A stretch of DNA of 64,000 bases from JAJRXR01 sp041402005. Lineage in GTDB: Bacteria > Planctomycetota > Phycisphaerae > Phycisphaerales > UBA1924. The stretch spans positions 62,001 to 126,000 of the forward strand of contig JAWKTB010000002.1 of assembly GCA_041402005.1 (NCBI GenBank), written 5' to 3'. The first letter of the stretch is position 1, and each line of letters opens with the position of its first letter. The notes below the pieces were generated by a model. That model was not told where the DNA came from. It ran no database searches and was given only the letters and a program-made list of their open reading frames with translations. Shown one piece after another: positions 43,915 through 51,195 of this stretch. The position numbers were made by a program, and so were the translations under genes.

Positions 43915-46587
43915 TCAAACGTCGAGGTTCTTGACCTCGAGCGCGTGGTCCTCGATGAACTTGCGTCGCGGCTCGACCTGCTCGCCCATCAGCACGCTGA
44001 ACAACGCGTCCGCCTCGCCCGCCTGCTCCCACGCGACGCGGTACAGCGTCCGCACAGAGGGGTCCATCGTGGTCTCCCACAACTGCTCGGCGTCCATCTC
44101 GCCCAGCCCCTTGAACCGCTTGACCTCCATCCCGCGGCGCCCGATCTCGTGCAGACGCGCCAGGATCTCGGGCAGGTTCGCCGCCTCGAGCGTGCGCACG
44201 TCCCCCGACGACGCCTCGCCCGCGCTCTCTTCCTCCCCTTCACCCTCTTCGCTGACCTTCTTCGCGGGCGCCTTCTTCTCCGTCTCCCACGCGTACTTGG
44301 CCGGCATCACCTCGCCCGTGATCGACTCCTCACGCACCAGCGCGTAGTCCTCGATGTCCAGGCCCAGCTCGCCCAGCTGCGCGAAGATCGGCGCCAGCTC
44401 GCGGTTCTCGTGCAGCTCGCGGATCGTCGCCGCCGCCCCCGCCCCGTCCTCGCCCGACGCCTTGCGCGGCGCGTACGGGTCGAAGTCCCCCTCCTCGTCC
44501 TCCGCCTGGTCCTCCAGACGCCACCCACGCTCCTCCACCGCCTGCATCGCCTGACGCTCGCTCCACGCGTACACGTTGGCGGCGCCCGCGCTCACCTTGT
44601 GCGTCGGCAGGCGGTCCTTGTCCTCGGGGTCCTCCCCCCGCGCCGCCAAGAGGTCCGTGAACCGAACCCCCCGGCGCTCGGCGATCGTCACCAGCTCCTC
44701 GAGTCGCTCCAGCAGCTTCACCGCCCGACGAAGCTCCGCCCCCTCGACCCGCCCGACCTCGCGCGCCCGCGGGATCCCCGACGAGTCCTCCTCGATCTCG
44801 CGCACCACCAGCGCCGACCCCTCCAGGCCCAGCTCCGTCAGCACGCCCGACATCTCCCGCTCGTTGATCACGTACCGGCTCGTCTTGCCCCGCGTGATCT
44901 GGTACAGGGGCGGCTGGGCGATGTACACGTGCCCTCGCCGGATCAGCTCGGGCATCTGGCGGAAGAAGAACGTCAGCAGCAACGTGCGGATGTGGCTCCC
45001 GTCCACGTCGGCGTCGGTCATGATGATGACCTTGCCGTAGCGCAGGCGTGAGACGTCGAAGTCCTCTCCGATCCCGCACCGCAGCGCCGCGATCAGCGTC
45101 CGGATCTCCTCGAAGCCGAGCACCTTGTCGATCCGGGCCCGCTCGACGTTGAGCAGCTTGCCCCGCAGGGGCAGGATCGCCTGGTTGTCGACGTTGCGAC
45201 CCTGCGTCGCGCTCCCGCCCGCCGAATCACCCTCGACGAGGAAGATCTCCGCCCGATCGACGTCCTTGGTCTTGCAGTCGCGGAGCTTGTGGGGCATCGA
45301 GCCCGACTCGAGGGCGGTCTTGCGCCGCGTCAGCTCGCGGGCCTTGCGGGCGGCCTCTCGCGCCTGGGCCGCGACGATCCCCTTCAGGCACAGGCGTCTC
45401 GCCTCCGCCGGGTTCTCCTCGAGCCAGTCGCCCAGCGCCTCGCCCACGACCGCCGAGACGAAGCCCTCGATCTCCGGGTTGAGCAGCTTCTCCTTGGGCT
45501 GGTTGTTGAAGGTCGGGTCGGGCAGCTTGACCGAGATGACCGCGATGAGCCCCTCGCGCAGGTCCTCGCCCGTCGGGACCGGGTCCTTCTCCTTGATGAT
45601 CCCGCTCTTGCGGGCGTACGCGTTGAGCGTGCGCGTCAGGGCGACCTTGAAGCCCTGCCCGTGCGTGCCGCCGTCCACGTTGTTGATGTTGTTCGCGAAC
45701 GTCAGCAGCAGCTCGTTGTACCCATCGTGGTACTGCAGCGCCACCTCGCAGATCTGCGACGCCGCCTCGTCCTCCTTGCGCAGGTAGACCGGCCCCGACA
45801 TGGGCGTCTTGCCCTTCATCAGGTGCCCGACGTACTCGAGCAGCCCGTTCTCGGCCTTGAACGTCTCGCTCTTGGGCTTGCCGTCCGCCCCCACCCGCTC
45901 GTCGGTCAGCTTGATCGTCACGCCCGGGTTCAGGTACGCCAGCTCGCGCAGGCGCGTCGCCAGGGTTGCGTAGCTGAACGTCGTGTCCTCGAAGATCGTC
46001 GGGTCCGGGCGGAAGGTCACGCTCGTGCCCGACTTACGGCTCGAATGCTCGGGGATAGGGCCCACGACGTGCAGGGGCTCGCGCACGTGCCCGCGCTCGA
46101 AGCTGATCTTCTGCACCTCGCCCTTGCGGTAGACCTCGGTCTCGAGATGCTCCGAGAGCGCGTTCACGCAGCTCACGCCCACGCCGTGCAACCCGCCCGA
46201 GACCTTGTACGCGCTGCCCTCCTGCCCGAACTTGCCCCCCGCGTGCAGCTTGGTCAGCACGACCTCGACCGCGGGCTTGCCGTTGAGCTGCGGGTCCTCG
46301 TGCTTCATCGGCTCAGTCGGGATGCCGCGCCCGTCGTCGGTGACGGTGCACGATCCGTCGGCGGCGATCGAGACGCTGATCGTCGTCGCGTGCCCCGCCA
46401 TCGCCTCGTCGATCGAGTTGTCCACGACCTCGTAGACCAGGTGGTGCAGGGCGTTGAGGTTCGTCCCGCCGATGTACATGCCCGGGCGCTTGCGGACGGC
46501 CTCGAGCCCCTCGAGGACCTTGATCTGGTCGGAGCCGTAGTCGCCGTCGATGCGCTTGGGCGCCCCGTTCCCGCTGGTCTGGCTCAT
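43915..46587 (-). CDS. gyrB: DNA gyrase subunit B
   Basis: The 890-residue protein has the GHKL ATPase domain (VRKRPGMYIG, EVVDNSIDEA, DDGRGIP, GGLHGVGVSCVNAL), the transducer domain, and the TOPRIM domain with FLVEGDSAGGSA (Glu about 452). DADVDGSHIRTLLLTFF and the C-terminal FKGLGEMDAEQLWETTMDP complete the pattern. With GyrA it introduces negative supercoils. It is roughly 90 residues longer than typical. The extra length lies in the region between DADVDG and the C-terminus (about 615-810), which includes acidic and Lys/Glu-rich stretches. The upstream 226-nt gap probably holds its promoter; a possible -10 box TATCAT is at 46686-46691. Confidence 0.96.
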   Translation of the reverse strand: MSQTSGNGAPKRIDGDYGSDQIKVLEGLEAVRKRPGMYIGGTNLNALHHLVYEVVDNSIDEAMAGHATTISVSIAADGSCTVTDDGRGIPTEPMKHEDPQLNGKPAVEVVLTKLHAGGKFGQEGSAYKVSGGLHGVGVSCVNALSEHLETEVYRKGEVQKISFERGHVREPLHVVGPIPEHSSRKSGTSVTFRPDPTIFEDTTFSYATLATRLRELAYLNPGVTIKLTDERVGADGKPKSETFKAENGLLEYVGHLMKGKTPMSGPVYLRKEDEAASQICEVALQYHDGYNELLLTFANNINNVDGGTHGQGFKVALTRTLNAYARKSGIIKEKDPVPTGEDLREGLIAVISVKLPDPTFNNQPKEKLLNPEIEGFVSAVVGEALGDWLEENPAEARRLCLKGIVAAQAREAARKARELTRRKTALESGSMPHKLRDCKTKDVDRAEIFLVEGDSAGGSATQGRNVDNQAILPLRGKLLNVERARIDKVLGFEEIRTLIAALRCGIGEDFDVSRLRYGKVIIMTDADVDGSHIRTLLLTFFFRQMPELIRRGHVYIAQPPLYQITRGKTSRYVINEREMSGVLTELGLEGSALVVREIEEDSSGIPRAREVGRVEGAELRRAVKLLERLEELVTIAERRGVRFTDLLAARGEDPEDKDRLPTHKVSAGAANVYAWSERQAMQAVEERGWRLEDQAEDEEGDFDPYAPRKASGEDGAGAAATIRELHENRELAPIFAQLGELGLDIEDYALVREESITGEVMPAKYAWETEKKAPAKKVSEEGEGEEESAGEASSGDVRTLEAANLPEILARLHEIGRRGMEVKRFKGLGEMDAEQLWETTMDPSVRTLYRVAWEQAGEADALFSVLMGEQVEPRRKFIEDHALEVKNLDV

Positions 46588-46813
46588 ACGCGTGGGTGTC
46601 CCGCCAAAGGCCGCCGCGGGGCGCCGGGCACGCCCCGGATTCCGCCTGTCCGGGGCCCCGAAAAGGGCCCCGCTCGCGACCCCGAATGATAGGTCGCACA
46701 GGGCGTCAAATCCGCCCCGAGGGGGGATTCCAGAACGCCCGATCGAGGCGTAAAAAACAGGGGTTTTCGGCCTGGGCCAGACGCTTCAAACGCGGGGGGC
46801 GTCCGAGCCCTCG

Positions 46814-48115
46814 CTAGGGCACGATCTTGACGATGCTGATGCCCTCTTCGAGCAGCTCGTACAGCAGCGCGATGTCGTCCTCCAGCAGGCGCACGCACCC
46901 CATCGACATCTGCTTGCCGATCGAGTCGGGTTCGATCGTGCCGTGCAGCCCGTACCCCTCGTACGCCGACGCGTCCCCGAGCCCCTCGAGCCCGATCCAG
47001 TGTTCGCCGATCGGGTTCTTCGGGTCGTCGCGTCCGTACTGCTCGCGCCCGTCCCTCGGGTTCACCCACGCCGGGTTCTCCAGCTTCGAACCCTCGCGCA
47101 CGACGAACGTCCCCAATGGCGTCGAGCCCGACTCACCCAGCCCGACCGCCCGCGACGTGATGTACACCCACCTCGAGGGCTCGCTCGGCGGCCCGTGGTA
47201 GATGTCCACCCGGAACTCGCTCTTGTTCACCACCGCGTTGAAGGGCCCCCGCACCAGCTTGAGCCGCTGACCCACCCGGATCTTCTCGGGACGGCTGATC
47301 CGGTTCACCCGCTGGATCAGCTTCCAGTGCACGCCAAGCTCGCGCTTGCGCGCGATCTTGCCCAGCGTGTCCCCGCTCTCGACCACGTACTCCTCGACCA
47401 TCGGATCGCCCGGGATGATCCTGGGCCCGAAGACCAGCGTCTCGTTCAGCTCCATCAGCTCCGCACGCAGCGCCTCGCGCCCCGACGCCGACGTCATCGG
47501 GTCCGCCAGCGCCTGCGACATCATCTCGCGGGCGCCCAGCAGGTCGTTCTGGGAGATCAGCGCCCGCGCCCGGTCTAGCACGCCAGAGCTCGACGAGGCG
47601 CTCGGACGCTGGGCGACCGGGTCCTGGATCGGCGGCGTCGTGTCGTCGATCGCCGGCGTGGTCTCGAAGCGGGCCTGCGACCGCTCCTTCGACGCCATGT
47701 GAGGCGTCGACGTCTCGGGCAGGGGTCCGACCGGGGCGCCGTCAGCGGGACTCGCGTCGACCACAGCGCGCTCCGCGGGGTCGTTCCGGCCCTGGTCGAG
47801 GGCCTCACTCAGCAGCCCCTTGCGCCCCGTGCTCTGCGGCGCGCTCGTCAGCGCCTCGATCCCCGAGTTGATGGTGTCCGTCTCGCGCTGGGCGTCCGCC
47901 TCGGACTCGCGCGGCGCGTTCGCGGCGCCGTCGTTCGCCTTGGGCTCGCCCGCCCCCGCCGGCTCGAGCAGGGAGTACCCGCCCCAGACCGCCGCGATCG
48001 CCAGCCCCACGACCACGATCGGGATGACCGCCGGCGGGACCCCCTTGGGCCTCTTCACGCGGCTGCTCACACGCATCCCCGCCCCGGACGCACGTCCCTG
48101 TGATGGCAAGCCCAT
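46814..48115 (-). CDS. LysM and L,D-transpeptidase (YkuD) domain protein
   Basis: The 433-residue protein has an N-terminal membrane helix (about 27-50) and then a long low-complexity linker rich in Ser, Ala, Pro and Asp. A LysM motif follows (YVVESGDTLGKIARK), then the YkuD domain with HGTIEPDSIG and SMGCVRL, whose Cys (about 407) is catalytic. It should form 3-3 crosslinks or attach proteins to peptidoglycan in the periplasm. The ATG at 48115 has GGAGG upstream. It lies 40 nt downstream of fthC. Confidence 0.93.
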   Translation of the reverse strand: MGLPSQGRASGAGMRVSSRVKRPKGVPPAVIPIVVVGLAIAAVWGGYSLLEPAGAGEPKANDGAANAPRESEADAQRETDTINSGIEALTSAPQSTGRKGLLSEALDQGRNDPAERAVVDASPADGAPVGPLPETSTPHMASKERSQARFETTPAIDDTTPPIQDPVAQRPSASSSSGVLDRARALISQNDLLGAREMMSQALADPMTSASGREALRAELMELNETLVFGPRIIPGDPMVEEYVVESGDTLGKIARKRELGVHWKLIQRVNRISRPEKIRVGQRLKLVRGPFNAVVNKSEFRVDIYHGPPSEPSRWVYITSRAVGLGESGSTPLGTFVVREGSKLENPAWVNPRDGREQYGRDDPKNPIGEHWIGLEGLGDASAYEGYGLHGTIEPDSIGKQMSMGCVRLLEDDIALLYELLEEGISIVKIVP

Positions 48116-48155
48116 GATGTCCCTCCGTGAACGCGTCGGGCGATGCGGGACGACT

Positions 48156-48758
48156 TCAGGCCTCCGAGCCCGCGTCCCGCGACAGCAGCATAAGCCCCCC
48201 GCCCGCGACGAGCCCGTCCAGCCTCACGTCGTGGGTTTCCATGGGGATCTCCTCCACGACCTGGGCCGCGTGGCAGACCCCGATCTTGACCACCGACGCG
48301 GGCAGGGTCGCCAGAAATCGGTCGTAGAACCCCGCCCCCCGCCCCAGACGCCCGCCCGCCCGGTCGAACGCGACCCCCGGCACGAGCACCAGGGCGATGT
48401 CGTCCGCGGGCGCCGGCTCGCACGACTCCAGGGGCTCGCGCACGCCGTGACGCCTCACCTCGACCTGGGTGAGCGAGTGCAGGATCCGGGGCTCCATCGT
48501 CCGCGCGTCCCAGTCCATCCGGGGCGCCGTCACCCAGTGCCCCCGCGCGATCGCCCGCGACAGCACCCCGTCCACGCTCGCCTCGTCCTCGGTCGCCAGG
48601 TACCCCATCACCACCGGCGAGTGCGCCCAGAGCGACGATCCCTCCAGCTCCGCGAGCCCCTGCTCGAGTTCACGCTGTGCCCGTGCCGCGTCGATCGACG
48701 CCAGGCGCGCGCGCACGTCGCCCCGGATCGCCGCCTTGCTCATCCGCGTCCCGCTCAT
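48156..48758 (-). CDS. fthC: 5-formyltetrahydrofolate cyclo-ligase
   Basis: The 200-residue enzyme converts 5-formyl-THF to 5,10-methenyl-THF with ATP. The family features are the basic N-terminal helix region (KAAIRGDVRARLA), the middle VMGYLATEDEASVD, and the signature PGVAFDRAGGRLGRGAGFYDRFL (about 126-148). Its ATG overlaps the rarA stop by 4 nt, so the genes are coupled. Confidence 0.92.
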   Translation of the reverse strand: MSGTRMSKAAIRGDVRARLASIDAARAQRELEQGLAELEGSSLWAHSPVVMGYLATEDEASVDGVLSRAIARGHWVTAPRMDWDARTMEPRILHSLTQVEVRRHGVREPLESCEPAPADDIALVLVPGVAFDRAGGRLGRGAGFYDRFLATLPASVVKIGVCHAAQVVEEIPMETHDVRLDGLVAGGGLMLLSRDAGSEA

Positions 48759-50188
48759 TCCCGACGCTCCCGGCGAAGGCGCCCCCGCAGCAGGCGGATC
48801 TCCCTGAGCCGCTCCGCGAGCGCCCGCTCGGCGCCCACGTCCTTGGGCTCGTAGTACGTCCGGGGTACGCCCAGGTAATCCTGCCCCGTGATCCCTTCGT
48901 CCGCGTCGTGCGAGTACTCGTACTGCTCCCCCTCGCGCTGGCGCTTCCAGACGCCCTGCCCGCGCTGCTCAGACGTCGGCGACGAGTTCGGGTCACGCAG
49001 GAACATGGGCACCGGCACGACCCGCCCCTCCGCGACGTCCTTGAGCGCCGCGTCGATCGCGCTGCACGACGCGTTCGACTTCGGCGCCAGCGACAGGTAC
49101 GTCGCCATCTGCGAGAGCGTCAGCCTCGCCTCGGGCATCCCGATCCGCTCGACCAGGTCCCAGCAGGCCGCCGCGATCACGACCGCCCGGGGGTCCGCGT
49201 TGCCCACGTCCTCGCTGGCCAGGATCGCCAGGCGGCGGGCGATGAAACGCGGGTCCTCGCCCGCGTCGAGCATGCGGGCCACCCAGTAGACCGCCGCATC
49301 CGGGTCGGAGCCGCGGACTGACTTGATCAGGGCGCTGGCGGCGTCGTAATGCCCGTCGTCGCCGTACACCGCGACCTTGGCCTGGATCGAGTCCTCCGCG
49401 ACCTTCTTGTCGATCACGAGGGGAAGAGACGAAGAGACGGAGTTCCGAAGCGACGAAGTGTCCGATTGCCCACTTCGTCTCTGCGTCTCTTCGTCTCTTC
49501 GTCTCTGCTGACTCGACAGCACGGCCACCTCGAGCGCGTTCAGCGCCCGGCGTGCGTCCCCCTCGCTCTTGACCGCCCAGGTCTTGAGCGCCTCGTCGCT
49601 CACCTGAAGATCGAGCCTGCCGTACCCGCGCTCCTCGTCCGCGATCGCACGCTTCACGACCTCGACGATCTGCGGCTCGGTCAGCGGCTCGACCCGGAAC
49701 AGCGTCGATCGGGAGATCAACGCGCTGTTGACCGCGAACAGCGGGTTCTCCGTCGTCGCGCCGATGAGCGTAATCAGCCCCCGCTCGACGTCGCCCAAGA
49801 GCACGTCCTGCTGGCTCTTGGTGAACCTGTGGATCTCGTCCAGGAACAGGATCGTCCGACGCCCGCTCTCGCCCAGGCGACGGTCGGCGTCGTCGATGAT
49901 CTCCCGGATCCGCTTGACCCCCACGCTCGCCGCGTTCTCGCGCACGAACCGGCGCTTCGTGTGGTTTGCGATGACCTCCGCGAGCGTCGTCTTGCCCGTC
50001 CCCGGCGGGCCGTGCAGGATCAGGCTCATCACCGCGTCCGCGTCGATCATCCGACGCAGCAGCTTCCCCTCGCCCAGGATCTGCTCCTGCCCGACCACCT
50101 CCGCGAGCGTGCGTGGGCGCATCCTGACCGCGAGCGGCTCGACCCGCTCCCGCGCCTCCGCCCGCCTGCCCTCCCACAAATCCGACAT
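48755..50188 (-). CDS. rarA: replication-associated recombination protein A (AAA+ ATPase)
   Basis: The protein has 477 residues from the ATG at 50188 (MSDLWEGRR); an ATG at 50194 would add two. It has Walker A GPPGTGKTTL, Walker B ILFLDEIHR, sensor GATTENP and the C-terminal tetramerisation and MgsA domain (GDDGHYDAASALIKSVRGSDPDAA). RarA acts at stalled replication forks. An in-frame inverted-repeat element supplies about residues 228-255, Ser/Arg/Gln-rich, in a loop after LNALEVAVLS that is variable in the family. The start has no clear ribosome binding site. Confidence 0.93.
   Translation of the reverse strand: MSDLWEGRRAEARERVEPLAVRMRPRTLAEVVGQEQILGEGKLLRRMIDADAVMSLILHGPPGTGKTTLAEVIANHTKRRFVRENAASVGVKRIREIIDDADRRLGESGRRTILFLDEIHRFTKSQQDVLLGDVERGLITLIGATTENPLFAVNSALISRSTLFRVEPLTEPQIVEVVKRAIADEERGYGRLDLQVSDEALKTWAVKSEGDARRALNALEVAVLSSQQRRRDEETQRRSGQSDTSSLRNSVSSSLPLVIDKKVAEDSIQAKVAVYGDDGHYDAASALIKSVRGSDPDAAVYWVARMLDAGEDPRFIARRLAILASEDVGNADPRAVVIAAACWDLVERIGMPEARLTLSQMATYLSLAPKSNASCSAIDAALKDVAEGRVVPVPMFLRDPNSSPTSEQRGQGVWKRQREGEQYEYSHDADEGITGQDYLGVPRTYYEPKDVGAERALAERLREIRLLRGRLRRERRE
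49423..49506. repeat. GAAGAGAC / CGTCTCTTC inverted-repeat element inside rarA
   Basis: This element is about 84 bp (28 codons). Its left arm repeats GAAGAGAC (49423-49439) and its right arm is the complement, CGTCTCTTCGTCTCTTC (49484-49500). An inner pair, CGAAGTG and CACTTCG, also matches. It is read in frame in rarA. Confidence 0.82.
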
Positions 50189-50295
50189 GCCCATGAGTCT
50201 ACGGCCCGTTCGGGCCATGGCCGGGACACAGATTCTGCACCCCAATCTCCCCGAGAGACGCGCCAACAATCTTTGTAATTGCTAACATACACCCA

Positions 50296-51090
50296 GTGAA
50301 CGTGTGGGCGTGGGTCATCCCGGGTCTCGGCTCGCTGTGCCTGTGCGCAGCCTGGGCCCTCCTCATCGCCCGGCGTACCGGCATCTGGGCCCCGCACGAC
50401 CTCGCGGTCCAGATCCTGGGGCGGGCCTATGCCCGCTTCCTCCATGACCTGCGGGTCGAGGGACGCGAGCACATCCCCCAGGACCCCTCGCCGGGCCCCC
50501 TGATCGTTGTCGCGAACCACACCGCCGGGGTGGACCCGATCCTGGTCGCGGCGGCGTGCCAGTTCGACATCCGTTGGGTCATGGCGCAAGACATGCGCCT
50601 CCCCTGGCTGGGCTGGTTCTGGCGCTGGCAGGAGGTGATCTTCGTCTCCCGCTCGGGCCAGGACCGGGGCGCCGTCCGCGAGGCCTTGGCCCACCTCGAG
50701 CGGGGCGGGGTCATCGGCATCTTCCCCGAGGGCGGGCTGGAGCGCCCGGCACGCCAGATCCGGCGCTTCAGGCGGGGCGTCGGCCTGCTGATCCACCGCT
50801 CACGCGCGCCGGTGCTGCCCGTCGTAATCGAGGGCACGCCCCAGGTCGATCCCGCGTGGGCGAGTCTGTGGCGGCGCGGCAGGGCGCGGGTGACGGCGCA
50901 CGAGATCGTGGACTACGCCGAGTCTGGCCTGAGCGGGGTCGAGATCGCCGACGATCTGCGCCGGCGCTACCTCGACTGGACGGGCTGGCCCGCCAACGAC
51001 CGCTCGCAGCGCGAGGCGGATGTCACGCACCCGCCGCGTCTCGACGTGCTTGACGAGGCAGTCGAGGACGCGCGCGAGAACGCGGCGTAA
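50296..51090 (+). CDS. 1-acyl-sn-glycerol-3-phosphate acyltransferase-like protein
   Basis: The 264-residue protein begins at a GTG (50296) with a membrane helix (about 4-25). It has the acyltransferase motifs NHTAGVDP (HX4D, about 75-82), FVSRSGQDRGA and FPEGGLERP (about 146-154). It transfers acyl chains to lysophosphatidate or a related lysolipid at the inner membrane, an early step in phospholipid synthesis. It is divergent from rarA across a short AT-rich gap (50270-50290) that probably holds its promoter. A repeat element begins 14 nt after its stop. Confidence 0.88.
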   Translation: MNVWAWVIPGLGSLCLCAAWALLIARRTGIWAPHDLAVQILGRAYARFLHDLRVEGREHIPQDPSPGPLIVVANHTAGVDPILVAAACQFDIRWVMAQDMRLPWLGWFWRWQEVIFVSRSGQDRGAVREALAHLERGGVIGIFPEGGLERPARQIRRFRRGVGLLIHRSRAPVLPVVIEGTPQVDPAWASLWRRGRARVTAHEIVDYAESGLSGVEIADDLRRRYLDWTGWPANDRSQREADVTHPPRLDVLDEAVEDARENAA

Positions 51091-51104
51091 AGACAGAGAT
51101 TGTC

Positions 51105-51195
51105 AGATAGCAGATGGGCAGATAGCAAATAGCAGATCCGAGCTTGTTGAGCCTCATTCTTGATCTGCTCTCTGGCCATCTGCCATCTGCTATCT
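51105..51195. repeat. AGATAGCAGATGG inverted-repeat element, copy 1
   Basis: The element is 91 bp. Its ends AGATAGCAGATGG (51105-51117) and CCATCTGCTATCT (51183-51195) are perfectly complementary, and inner words GCAGAT and CCAGA are repeated. It fills the gap between the acyltransferase and the TPR gene. The TAG stop of the TPR gene (51190-51192) lies inside it. Confidence 0.87.

Noticed and set aside
46686..46691. A -35/-10 pair TTGACG and TATCAT for gyrB
   Set aside because: The spacing is only 12 nt, so the pair is not a standard promoter; only the -10-like box is mentioned in the gyrB entry.
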